DNA of 24,026 bases from a virus. Positions 13,440 to 20,453 of the stretch are shown here, piece after piece. The stretch's first letter is position 1, and each line of letters begins with the position of its first letter. Below the pieces are notes generated by a model. It ran no database searches. It saw nothing but the letters and a program-made list of their open reading frames with translations, and had not been told where the DNA came from. Both the position numbers and the translations under genes were made by a program. Location: positions 1-24,026 of IMG/VR virus record IMGVR_UViG_3300028809_000068; one strand, given 5' to 3'.

Positions 13440-14447
13440 ATGCGCGATTCCCAAGTCATCGCAGCGCTGGCGGCCAAGGGCGTCATCCTGGCGCCCGGCG
13501 TCAAGAACGTCACCACGCCCCTGGCCGAGTTCGCCATGGACGCGGCGGACCTGACGCCCACGCTGGTCGGCACGCCCAATGCGGGCATCCCGTCGTACCT
13601 GACGACCTACGTCGATCCGAAGGTCATCGAGGTGCTCGTCGCCCCGATGAAGGCCGCCGAGATCGTCGGCGAGTCGAAGAAGGGCGACTGGACCACGCTG
13701 ACGGCCGCGTTCATCCAGGCGGAACCGACCACCGAAGTCGCCACCTACGGCGACTACTCGGCGGACGGCTCGTCGGGTTCCAATGTGAACTACCCGCAGC
13801 GCCAGAGCTACCACTTCCAGACGTGGACCCGCTGGGGCGAGCGCGAGCTGGAAATGGCCGGCGCCGGTCGCATCGACCTGGCCGCACAGCTGAACTACTC
13901 GTCGGCCCTGGGCCTGTCGAAGTTCCTGAACTCGTCCTACCTGTTCGGCGTGGCGGGCCTGCAGAACTACGGCCTGACCAACGACCCGCGCCTGATCGCG
14001 CCGGTCGCCGCCGGCACGAACTGGGCAACCGGCACGCCGGAAGCCATCTTCAACTCCGTGAAGGACATGTTCAAGCTGCTGCAGACGCAGACGCAGGGCC
14101 TGGTCGAGCAGGAGCAGGAGCTGGTTCTGGCCATGCCGCCGACCGCCTCGGGCGACCTGAACACGGTCAACTCGTTCGGTCTGTCGGCTGCGAAGCTGCT
14201 GCTCGACGCGTTCCCCAAGCTGCGCATCGTGACCGTGCCCGAGTACGACACCGCCGGCGGGCGCCTCGTGCAAATGTGGGTGCCGCGCCTGGAAGGCCAG
14301 GACACGGCCACCTGCGGCTTCACCGAGAAGATGCGCGCCCACGCCATCGAGCGCTACTCCAGCTACTTCCGCCAGAAGAAGTCGGCCGGCACCTGGGGTG
14401 CCATCGTGTGGCGCCCGGTCTGCATGTCCGCACAGCTCGGCGTGTAA
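13440..14447 (+). CDS. Major capsid protein (DUF2184 type)
   Basis: A 335-aa shell protein of HK97-like fold. The ATG at 13440 follows AAGGAG. Family features include an N-terminal helical arm, the LTTYVDPKVIEVLVAPMKAA segment and then KKGDWTTLTAAFIQAEPTTE. The YPQRQSYHFQTWTRWGEREL block follows, then the C-terminal RLEGQDTATCGF with MSAQLGV at the end; all fit DUF2184 capsid proteins of myophages. The codon usage is strongly C-ending, as expected for a very highly expressed virion gene. An intrinsic terminator follows directly (14471-14502), isolating the capsid unit from the next islet. Confidence 0.9.
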   Translation: MRDSQVIAALAAKGVILAPGVKNVTTPLAEFAMDAADLTPTLVGTPNAGIPSYLTTYVDPKVIEVLVAPMKAAEIVGESKKGDWTTLTAAFIQAEPTTEVATYGDYSADGSSGSNVNYPQRQSYHFQTWTRWGERELEMAGAGRIDLAAQLNYSSALGLSKFLNSSYLFGVAGLQNYGLTNDPRLIAPVAAGTNWATGTPEAIFNSVKDMFKLLQTQTQGLVEQEQELVLAMPPTASGDLNTVNSFGLSAAKLLLDAFPKLRIVTVPEYDTAGGRLVQMWVPRLEGQDTATCGFTEKMRAHAIERYSSYFRQKKSAGTWGAIVWRPVCMSAQLGV

Positions 14448-14470
14448 ACCTTCGGGGTTCCACGTGAAAC

Positions 14471-14502
14471 AAAGCCCCGCCACTGTGCGGGGCTTTTCTT
14501 TA
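14471..14502 (+). terminator. Intrinsic terminator after the major capsid gene
   Basis: A perfect 10-bp stem, AAAGCCCCGC (14471-14480) and GCGGGGCTTT (14487-14496) with a 6-nt loop, is followed by TCTTTAT. It ends the capsid operon 24 nt after the stop codon. Confidence 0.9.
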
Positions 14503-14510
14503 TCTGGTGT

Positions 14511-14538
14511 TTGACATTGATGAAAGATTCGCTAAACT
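14511..14538 (+). promoter_or_regulatory. Sigma70-type promoter for the rightward small-gene islet
   Basis: TTGACA (14511-14516), a 16-nt spacer containing TGAAAGATT, then TAAACT (14533-14538, 4/6). It lies between the capsid terminator and the first small gene. Confidence 0.7.
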
Positions 14539-14563
14539 TCAGACATACCAACTGGAGAACCTC

Positions 14564-14791
14564 ATGAGAGTTACCGTAAAGTCATGGCGAGGCGAGCGAA
14601 TGATGGACCTTGCCGACGCGCTGACGCCCCGCGAATCGCGCGATGGCCAGGTCGAAGCCGCACAAGCGCAGGCGGATGCAGTGGCAGATGCAATCGGACG
14701 GTTGACCGCGCTACTAGTCGAAAAGGGCGCCATCACGCTCGATGAGGCGAAGAGCGCTTGCGGTGCGTATGACGACATCACACCGATCTGA
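14564..14791 (+). CDS. Small hypothetical helical protein
   Basis: A 75-aa protein starting at ATG 14564 with TGGAGAA upstream. A GTG at 14507 is in frame but lies at the promoter -35, so it is excluded. The sequence has a short beta start (MRVTVKSWRGERM), then a long Ala/Gln-rich amphipathic helix (QVEAAQAQADAVADAIGRLT). An acidic end (EKGAITLDEAKSACGAYDD) follows. It looks like a small helical dimer former; function unknown. Confidence 0.6.
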   Translation: MRVTVKSWRGERMMDLADALTPRESRDGQVEAAQAQADAVADAIGRLTALLVEKGAITLDEAKSACGAYDDITPI

Positions 14792-14971
14792 CAGGACGCC
14801 AGTGCGTGCCGCGTGACAGGCGGCACGTGCGGGTGACTGTCGAACCGCGGTCAATTCGTGCGCGCCGGGGTATTCATGCCTCGTCAGATCCTCACTCACG
14901 TGCGCGCAGCGTTGTTTCCGGTGCTTTGGCGAGCCGGACAGCACCCACCCTTTCACCACCAAGGAGAACAC
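14792..14971 (+). other. 180-nt non-coding gap with one hairpin
   Basis: No ORF with a ribosome-binding site is visible. GTGCCGC (14806-14812) and GCGGCAC (14820-14826) form a perfect 7-bp stem with a 7-nt loop, but there is no T-run after it, so termination is not supported. Part of the gap is open in frame with the next gene (GTG 14858) without a ribosome-binding site. Confidence 0.5.
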
Positions 14972-15184
14972 ATGGCAAAAGTTGGCGACCTGGTACGCGT
15001 CGTGCATGGCGACGAACCCTACTTCTACCCGGGCACGCTCGCGCGCGTCAAGGAGATCGACGCAGACGGCGATGTTCGGGGCGACTTTCGCGACCTCGGC
15101 AACGCAGAGGGCACATTCGACCCCGACTGCGACGGCACGTGGTGCGTCGGGCGCGGCGGCGAGTTTGTGGTGGTACCGTCATGA
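14972..15184 (+). CDS. Small acidic protein with SH3/KOW-like pattern
   Basis: A 70-aa protein starting at ATG 14972 after AAGGAG. The opening KVGDLVRVVHG and the following YPGTLARVKEIDADGDVRGD look like a small SH3-like or KOW-type beta barrel. The rest is acidic and ends WCVGRGGEFVVVPS. Such single-domain proteins are common among phage accessory genes, with no established role. Its stop overlaps the next start as ATGA. Confidence 0.65.
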   Translation: MAKVGDLVRVVHGDEPYFYPGTLARVKEIDADGDVRGDFRDLGNAEGTFDPDCDGTWCVGRGGEFVVVPS

Positions 15185-15405
15185 ACCCGGTCGCCTATGA
15201 CACCGACGACTTTCTGCTAGCGCGCGTCGTGACGGCTCACGAGGCGGATGGCAGTGCGATCAACGCCGTTGCCATGTGGTGGCCTACGACGATTCCCCAA
15301 TTCGGCACTACGTGGTCGCTGCACTACACCGGCAAGACGCGACGCAGCGGCCCCGCCGTGGTGGACGACTTCGGCGACCTGGTGCTCGTGGGGTGGCGAC
15401 TGTGA
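15181..15405 (+). CDS. Small hypothetical protein
   Basis: A 74-aa protein starting at ATG 15181 inside the previous stop. It is rich in Trp and beta-strand patterns (INAVAMWWPTTIPQF, TTWSLHYTGKTRRSG, LVLVGWRL). No family is recognised. It is translationally coupled to both neighbours (ATGA and GTGA overlaps), so the three probably work in the same expression unit. Confidence 0.6.
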   Translation: MNPVAYDTDDFLLARVVTAHEADGSAINAVAMWWPTTIPQFGTTWSLHYTGKTRRSGPAVVDDFGDLVLVGWRL

Positions 15406-15557
15406 AGCCGCGCATTTGCCTTTCGCCGAGTCGCGGGCGAAGCAGCTACCGCTGGCAGTGCTATGGCGACGGTCGGCGCGGCTACGGCCACACGCCCGCA
15501 GATGCTTACTTTCGCTGGCTGCACCGGATACCCGCGCCACGCCTGCCGGAAGGGTGA
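15402..15557 (+). CDS. Small aromatic protein (51 aa)
   Basis: A GTG start at 15402 overlaps the upstream TGA as GTGA. The encoded KPRICLSPSRGRSSYRW opening and the YRWQCYGDGRRGYGHTPADA segment, then AYFRWLH, resemble a recurrent small phage protein with W-x-C ... GYG-x-TPxxAYxxW. The coupling and recognisable pattern support it despite its size. Function unknown. Confidence 0.6.
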   Translation: MKPRICLSPSRGRSSYRWQCYGDGRRGYGHTPADAYFRWLHRIPAPRLPEG

Positions 15558-15582
15558 CGCCCGCTTAACCCTGCGATACACT
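15554..15582 (+). promoter_or_regulatory. Putative late promoter (TACACT type) for the connector operon
   Basis: GTGACG (15554-15559, 4/6) and TACACT (15577-15582) are spaced by 17 nt. CCTGCGATACACTAGG resembles CCTGCGCTACACTGG before the gp25-like gene. It sits after the small-gene islet and before the next structural gene. Confidence 0.5.
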
Positions 15583-15624
15583 AGGCCGCTACGCCTTCAC
15601 CCTACCAAATCACCGGAGAACACC

Positions 15625-15969
15625 ATGGCCCGCACCCCCAACAAACGCACTGCCGACATGCTCACCGTCGCCTGCAAGCTCCCGCAGGGTCTCACGATCC
15701 CGATGCCCGACGGCACGCAGATCAAGCTGAACGGCGCACACTCGCCCTTCGCGCTGGCCGGACATGGCATGACCGACGTCAAGGCCGACGCCTGGGCCAT
15801 CGTCGAAGAGAAGTACGCGGACGCCGCGTGGCTCAAGAACGAGGTGGTGTTCGCCATGGGCGAGCGCGACAGCGCTGTCGCCAAGGCCGAGGACCGCAAG
15901 GACGAGAAGGCCGGCTTCGAGCCCGTCGACCCGCTGAAGCTGCCCAAGGGCCTGACCAACGCCGAGTAA
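15625..15969 (+). CDS. Conserved small phage structural-cluster protein
   Basis: A 114-aa protein starting at ATG 15625 after CGGAGAA. The N-terminal half is beta-like (TVACKLPQGLTIPMPDGTQI), and the C-terminal half is highly charged (VAKAEDRKDEKAGFEPVDP). It sits between the major capsid and the DUF4054 connector. Small proteins with a KLPxGL...G motif occur in this place in related myophages, but their function is not established as far as I know. A role in capsid or connector assembly is a guess from position. Confidence 0.65.
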   Translation: MARTPNKRTADMLTVACKLPQGLTIPMPDGTQIKLNGAHSPFALAGHGMTDVKADAWAIVEEKYADAAWLKNEVVFAMGERDSAVAKAEDRKDEKAGFEPVDPLKLPKGLTNAE

Positions 15970-15988
15970 GCGCCGCGCGCTCACTGCC

Positions 15989-16459
15989 ATGGCTATCGTC
16001 GTCTTCGACCCGGCGGCCTTCAAGGCTGCTTATCCTGAGTTCGTGCTGATCTCGGATGCGCGCTGCACGATCATGTTCGATCTGGCCGCACAGGGCATTC
16101 TGGACAACACCGACAACTCGCCGGTGATGGCCCTGGACTACCGCACGCAACTGTTCTGGCTACTCGTCGCGCACCTGCTCACGCTGTTCGCAGTGGCCGC
16201 AGACGGCTCGGAGCGGCCCGTGGGGCGCGTCGACACGGCCACCGAGGGGTCGGTGTCGGTCGGGTTCGCCTACGAGCTTCCTGCGGGTTCTGCCATGTCC
16301 GCGTGGTTCAACCAGACCAAGTACGGCGCGCTGTACTGGATGATGACCGCGCAGTTTCGTAGCCTGCTCTACAAGATGGCCGGGAACAGCGGCGTGGGTT
16401 TCTCGCGCGCTTTCAACGCTGCGCCGTTCAACGTGCCGGCTGGCACCATCGCGCCATGA
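15989..16459 (+). CDS. Head-tail connector protein (DUF4054 type)
   Basis: A 156-aa protein of the DUF4054 family: an FDPAAFKAAYPEFVLISDAR start, followed by a helical core with YRTQLFWLLVAHLLTLF. The conserved GRVDTATEGSVSVGFAYELP loop and the WFNQTKYGALYWMM helix come next. Family members are adaptor proteins binding the portal. The long hydrophobic helices are part of the alpha-helical adaptor fold, not membrane spans. It opens a tightly overlapping connector operon. No strong ribosome-binding site is visible, so expression probably depends on coupling with the upstream gene. Confidence 0.8.
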   Translation: MAIVVFDPAAFKAAYPEFVLISDARCTIMFDLAAQGILDNTDNSPVMALDYRTQLFWLLVAHLLTLFAVAADGSERPVGRVDTATEGSVSVGFAYELPAGSAMSAWFNQTKYGALYWMMTAQFRSLLYKMAGNSGVGFSRAFNAAPFNVPAGTIAP

Positions 16460-16635
16460 TTTTCTCGATCGGCGCCTTCCTGCTGCTCGGTTTCGGGCTG
16501 TTCTGCTGGCTCGTCGGGTCGGACGTGCACAAAGTACCCCGGCCGGTACTCGCGATGGCCGGCTGGGCCTGCATCTTCGGTTGGTTGTTTATCGCAGCCA
16601 GCGCGATCCTCGCGCTTGCGCGCTACGCGCCGTGA
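16456..16635 (+). CDS. Small two-helix membrane protein
   Basis: A 59-aa ORF with ATG 16456 overlapping the upstream TGA as ATGA and its own stop overlapping the next GTG. Two hydrophobic segments, about residues 4-21 (SIGAFLLLGFGLFCWLV) and 33-54 (MAGWACIFGWLFIAASAI), are separated by a short polar loop containing GSDVHKVPRP. It fits an inner-membrane protein. It is unusual in a connector operon and could be an unrecognised holin-like or superinfection-related product. No family is recognised. The double coupling argues that it is translated. Confidence 0.6.
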   Translation: MIFSIGAFLLLGFGLFCWLVGSDVHKVPRPVLAMAGWACIFGWLFIAASAILALARYAP

Positions 16636-17120
16636 CCGTCACGCGCCGCGGCCTGCGCATGCCCGACCGCGACATGTCGTCGGCGACGGTGAAGGCTGGC
16701 GTGCTCGCAGGTGCGACCTACCCCGCCGGCACGATCCGAGATGCGCGCACGGGGCGCGAGTACCCCGACCCACGCGCAGGCATGCCGGTAGCGGCCATCG
16801 CCGCCGCGCTCGAGTACGGTGTGGGCCAGAACCATCCGCGCCCGTTCATGCAGCAGACCGTCGCGCAGCGGCGCAAGGAATGGACCGAGGGCGCGGTGAA
16901 GCTGTTCCAGGCGGGCCACTCGCCGCAGCAGCTCGCCGGCATCCTGGGCCAGGTCATGAAAGAAGACATCATGAAGACCATCACCGACTGGCCCGCCGAC
17001 AACTCGTCGGAGTGGGCCGCCACGAAGGGCTTCAATCACGGGCTGATCCAGACCTCGCACCTGCTCAAGTCGATCGATTCGCAGGTCGTGCAGGACGACG
17101 CGGCCGAAGGGGCGATCTGA
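16632..17120 (+). CDS. HK97 gp10-like head-tail joining (neck) protein
   Basis: A 162-aa protein. GTG 16632 overlaps the upstream stop as GTGA; ATG 16659 is an alternative start. The pattern KAGVLAGATYPAG, then MPVAAIAAALEYG, then PRPFMQQTVAQRRKEW matches the general HK97 gp10/neck family motif of an E-x-G followed by RPF. Such proteins form a ring completing the head-tail interface. The C-terminal ISTGF-equivalent segment here is HGLIQTSHLLKSIDSQVV, with the typical [LI]xxSI pattern. Order after DUF4054 is as expected. Confidence 0.7.
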   Translation: MTVTRRGLRMPDRDMSSATVKAGVLAGATYPAGTIRDARTGREYPDPRAGMPVAAIAAALEYGVGQNHPRPFMQQTVAQRRKEWTEGAVKLFQAGHSPQQLAGILGQVMKEDIMKTITDWPADNSSEWAATKGFNHGLIQTSHLLKSIDSQVVQDDAAEGAI

Positions 17121-17563
17121 TGGGCATGAACCTGCATGCCCTCACGCGCGGCGCGATCCAGATGGTGAACGACGACGTGGACGGCACTGTCTACGTGAGC
17201 ACGGGCAATGCCAACGTGCGCGGCATCCTGACGCCCACGTTCACGCCCGTGGTGGCCCGCCTGCAGGTGCAGGCGCAGAAGCACACGGACATTCAGCACG
17301 AGCGAAGCCTGCAGAACAATAACGGCTTCCTGACGATGTACGCCTACGGCAACTTTTCGGACATCGAGCGACGCGACAACAAGGGCGGCGACGTCGTGAA
17401 CATCCCGGCCGGCCCGCGCGCCGGTTGGTACCTCATCACGCAGGTGCTCGAGTGGTGGCCCGGCTGGTGTGCTTTCGAGGTGACGATTCAGCTCAACTAC
17501 GCCACAATCCAGGACTACATCACCAAGACCGCCAACGGCACGCCGCCACCGCCCACCCCCTGA
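17120..17563 (+). CDS. Head-tail joining cluster protein of unknown function
   Basis: A 147-aa protein, ATG 17120, overlapping the neck gene by 1 nt (TGATG). It has a beta-rich core (VYVSTGNANVRGILTP, then TPVVARLQVQAQKHTD, and WYLITQVLEWWPGWCAFEVT) and a Pro-rich end. The position between gp10-like and neck-terminator genes suggests a neck or stopper protein. The YLITQVLEWW...FEVTIQL signature resembles phage proteins annotated only as structural. I infer virion location from context. Confidence 0.65.
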   Translation: MGMNLHALTRGAIQMVNDDVDGTVYVSTGNANVRGILTPTFTPVVARLQVQAQKHTDIQHERSLQNNNGFLTMYAYGNFSDIERRDNKGGDVVNIPAGPRAGWYLITQVLEWWPGWCAFEVTIQLNYATIQDYITKTANGTPPPPTP

Positions 17564-18168
17564 TGGCCACCATTGCCCATTCCGAAGACGTAGTTTTCGA
17601 CGCCCTCTGGAACTGGGTGCAGGCAGTCACGGCCGTGCAGCTCCCGGGCGACCTCGCGCCCGGCGATCAGGTGTTCAAAGGTTTCCAGAACACGACGGCC
17701 ACGCGGACGGGCAACTACGTCGTGCTGTCGCCCGGCGTCAAGCAGCGGCAGGACCAGGGCCGGCGCAGCTACGTGCCGGACACACTCGACCCCTCCACGG
17801 GCGTCGTGAATATCGCGCGGCACACGACCTACAGCTACCAGGTGGACTGCTACGGGCAGTTGGGCGCTGACGTCGCCGACATCATCTCGATCGCCTGGCG
17901 CTCGCTGTGGGGCTGTGACCAGCTCACCGGCGCGGCCATCACGCCGCTGTACGCTGACGAGCCCCAACAGCTGAACGTCGTGAACAGCGAGAACATTTAC
18001 GAGCAGCGCTTCATGCTGCGCCTGTTTGCGCAGGTGAATCAGGTCGTCACGTTGCCGCAGGACTTCTTCAATGCCGTCGAGCTGCACGTCGAGCCCCCTG
18101 TGGACATGTGGCCCGACCTGCCGCCCGTGGGCGGCTACGGCTTAGACTACGGCAACAGTTTCGGCTAG
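17563..18168 (+). CDS. Neck/tail terminator protein (LIC_12616-like)
   Basis: A 201-aa protein, ATG 17563, overlapping the previous gene by 1 nt. The order of segments, EDVVFDALWNWVQ, then GNYVVLSPG, TTYSYQVDCYGQLGADVADI, LYADEPQQLNVVNSENIYEQ and FMLRLFAQVNQVVT, matches the phage neck terminator family. These proteins cap the tail tube for joining the head. Family length is about 150-200 aa, so it is complete. It ends the connector operon. The tailspike, not the sheath, follows, which is an unusual order. Confidence 0.75.
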   Translation: MATIAHSEDVVFDALWNWVQAVTAVQLPGDLAPGDQVFKGFQNTTATRTGNYVVLSPGVKQRQDQGRRSYVPDTLDPSTGVVNIARHTTYSYQVDCYGQLGADVADIISIAWRSLWGCDQLTGAAITPLYADEPQQLNVVNSENIYEQRFMLRLFAQVNQVVTLPQDFFNAVELHVEPPVDMWPDLPPVGGYGLDYGNSFG

Positions 18169-18192
18169 GCCGGCCAATAGAAAGACACGAAC

Positions 18193-20346
18193 ATGACCGA
18201 ACGCATCCTCCCCGGCATCGGGCTCACCGGATTCTGGGACCAAGGCGCCCCCTGGAAGGTCGGCGGGGACCAGAACTGGCTGCGCTCGTCGGTGCTCACG
18301 CAGCTGGCCGTCGAGTCGGCCACGACGTCGCTGCCTGCCTCGCCGCTGAACGGTGTGATCTACGTCGTCCCCGTGGGCGACGTAAACGAGAACCAAGTCG
18401 CCGCGCGCGACAATGGCGCATGGGTCTACCTGCCGCCGCAAGAGGGTTGGACGGCCTACGTGCGTGATACGGGGCAGCTCTTGACTTTCGACGGCACTGC
18501 GTGGGCGGGCCCGCTGGCCTCGGCGGACGGCGCGGAACAGGTTGGGGCTGGTGCGGAAGGTACCGTACAGGCGGCGTTGAACGGCCGGGTGAAGACCCTG
18601 CAGAACTACACCGCCCTACTCGCATATGGTGGTTTCCTTGACGTACAGATCACGTCAGCGGGAGTCGCGGGTCTGTTTCGGTACGACGCAGCATTGCCGA
18701 ACACTACCAATGGGGGCACGCAGTTCGCACACACCTCCGGTACAGGTGCGTGGACGCGCCTTTTTTCTGGCGACGTGAATATTCTGTGGTTCATTTCGGG
18801 CAGTCTCTTTGTGGACAACAGCTCGGCGGCAATTGCGGCAATTGCGGCACACAACCGTTTCACCGTGCCGCGCGGCTTCATTCTCATAATGAAGAATGTC
18901 GAGGCCCAAAACGACACAGAAATCACGTCCTACGGCGGCTTGAAACTTCCGGACGGTTGTTCGGATTTCGACCGGGGCATTTATGCGGCAGGTAAATCCC
19001 GTGTGCGAATTGTCGTGCAGGATTTCGACGGCAACTACGCGGGCCAATCCGGGAACATCGGCACCCACCTGATTTATTTGACCAATTGCCCGGACCCGTT
19101 TGTCCGGGTCGCCTACGCACACGGCCACTACATCGCCTCTGGCGCGCCGATGCCGTCACCGGACGGCATCCGGGACACGTCCACGGGCGGCGTGTTTGCC
19201 TATCAGTGCACGCGTGCGGACGTGCAAGTGAACATGATTCGCGGTTGGGGTCGAGAGGCCGTGCAATTGCGTCTGTGCGATTACGCGCGCGGTGCTGTCG
19301 GTGCGCAAGGCATTTACGACACCGAATACTCCGGCGTCCAAATGAGCGGCACTTACGGTGAATTGCTGTGGGCCGTCGTGGACTATGCCGGCGCGTCCGC
19401 CGTGGGCTTCGACATGGTGAATGGCGTTGCATCGAACATCGTTGCCACCAACACCCGCGCCAATCACGGCTTGAACATGGGCCATCCAGGCTACCCCGCC
19501 AGCGGTTCCGTGGTCAACAACCTCGTGGTCAACGGCTGCCTGGGAATGGGCGTCAGCGTGGCCTCGAGTTCAAGGGACGTCGCGATTAACAACGCCAACA
19601 TTTCCTATGCGGGCATTGCGTGCGGCAGCTTCTCAGATGGCTCGGTCGACGTGCGCGTGTCGAATAGCGTGTTCAAATTCGCAGCCCAGTACAACCTGAA
19701 CGCATCCGTCACGCAGGTCTATTGCGCCAATGTGAAAAGCAGCGAGTTTGGAGCGAAAGCGCTGAAAGTGAGCACCGTCGTTGGCAACTTCGTCGAAGGC
19801 GAAACGGTGTCTACGGGCACCGGCAGTGCGCCGCTCACGCGCCGGGTTACCGGTTTGTCTGCGACGGCGTTGCTGTTTCCGGGGACCATCACCGGCACGT
19901 TCACGGCCGCGCAGACCATCACCGGCGCCACGAGCGGGGCAACGGCAACAATCACCGATGTCTACACCCCCGTGCAGCGCAACGAGTCGAGCGGCGGGCG
20001 TTTTGTTGACACGTCGCGTTTTTACCCGGGCACCGTGGGGCAGACCAAGTTTGACGACGGCACCGCAATTGCGGCTTACTCGTTCCCTTGCGCGCACACG
20101 ACCCCAGGCACGGAGCAGCTGTTTCAACTGGCCTTCTCCTCAAATGTGACTTGGGTCGGCGACATGAGCGTGGCTGCATCGATTGGCAGCGTGAGCCTGC
20201 CGGGCACGAATACCTACACCGTGGACCGCTTGAGCGCCGTAACAACCCTGACCACAGGCAACGCCACGGGTGTCGATGTTCGCATCAACGCGTCGGTCGC
20301 GCAAACCTACGCCGTGCGCTTGGTCATGGTTGGGCGGTGGAAATAG
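18193..20346 (+). CDS. Tailspike/tail fibre with DUF2793-like head-binding part and beta-helix
   Basis: A 717-aa receptor-recognition protein. Residues 1-110 look DUF2793-like: the FWDQGAPWKVGGDQNWLR opening, GVIYVVPVGDVNENQVA, NGAWVYLPPQEGWTAYV and LLTFDGTAWAG. Residues 200-520 have the alternating short-strand pattern of a right-handed beta-helix, as in pectate-lyase-like tailspikes. FVEGETVSTGTGSAPLTRRV and TFTAAQTITGATSGATATI (about 535-590) repeat an ExxTGxxSGA-type module. The final about 120 residues form a beta-sandwich-like domain ending VRLVMVGRWK. No catalytic residues can be assigned. It is visibly more AT-rich than its neighbours, as expected for a recently exchanged host-range gene, and it is inserted between neck and sheath genes. 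Confidence 0.75.
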   Translation: MTERILPGIGLTGFWDQGAPWKVGGDQNWLRSSVLTQLAVESATTSLPASPLNGVIYVVPVGDVNENQVAARDNGAWVYLPPQEGWTAYVRDTGQLLTFDGTAWAGPLASADGAEQVGAGAEGTVQAALNGRVKTLQNYTALLAYGGFLDVQITSAGVAGLFRYDAALPNTTNGGTQFAHTSGTGAWTRLFSGDVNILWFISGSLFVDNSSAAIAAIAAHNRFTVPRGFILIMKNVEAQNDTEITSYGGLKLPDGCSDFDRGIYAAGKSRVRIVVQDFDGNYAGQSGNIGTHLIYLTNCPDPFVRVAYAHGHYIASGAPMPSPDGIRDTSTGGVFAYQCTRADVQVNMIRGWGREAVQLRLCDYARGAVGAQGIYDTEYSGVQMSGTYGELLWAVVDYAGASAVGFDMVNGVASNIVATNTRANHGLNMGHPGYPASGSVVNNLVVNGCLGMGVSVASSSRDVAINNANISYAGIACGSFSDGSVDVRVSNSVFKFAAQYNLNASVTQVYCANVKSSEFGAKALKVSTVVGNFVEGETVSTGTGSAPLTRRVTGLSATALLFPGTITGTFTAAQTITGATSGATATITDVYTPVQRNESSGGRFVDTSRFYPGTVGQTKFDDGTAIAAYSFPCAHTTPGTEQLFQLAFSSNVTWVGDMSVAASIGSVSLPGTNTYTVDRLSAVTTLTTGNATGVDVRINASVAQTYAVRLVMVGRWK

Positions 20347-20364
20347 TCGCGCGCGGCCGGCCGC

Positions 20365-20392
20365 TTGCCGAAGGCTCGCTCGCTGATAGAAT
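20365..20392 (+). promoter_or_regulatory. Putative promoter for the sheath operon
   Basis: TTGCCG (20365-20370) and TAGAAT (20387-20392) are spaced by 16 nt, with the TAGAATCCCG element resembling those at 8163, 11456 and 22416. The start codon is 61 nt downstream. It follows the tailspike stop, so the sheath has its own start of transcription. Confidence 0.5.
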
Positions 20393-20453
20393 CCCGTGAG
20401 CCGATAGTGGCAGTCAATCGCGGCGCGCCGTCGCACACCTTGGAGCCTCGAGC

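Noticed and set aside
13392-14483. A long (363 codon) minus-strand open frame antisense to the major capsid gene, and many similar antisense frames, for instance 11444-12838.
   Set aside because: High GC with C/G-ending codons makes antisense frames open by chance; they lack ribosome-binding sites and lie over clearly coding virion genes.
14507-14563. A GTG start at 14507 for the first islet gene.
   Set aside because: It overlaps the TTGACA box; ATG 14564 has an upstream TGGAGAA.
14806-14826. The 7-bp hairpin after the first islet gene as a terminator.
   Set aside because: No T-run follows it.
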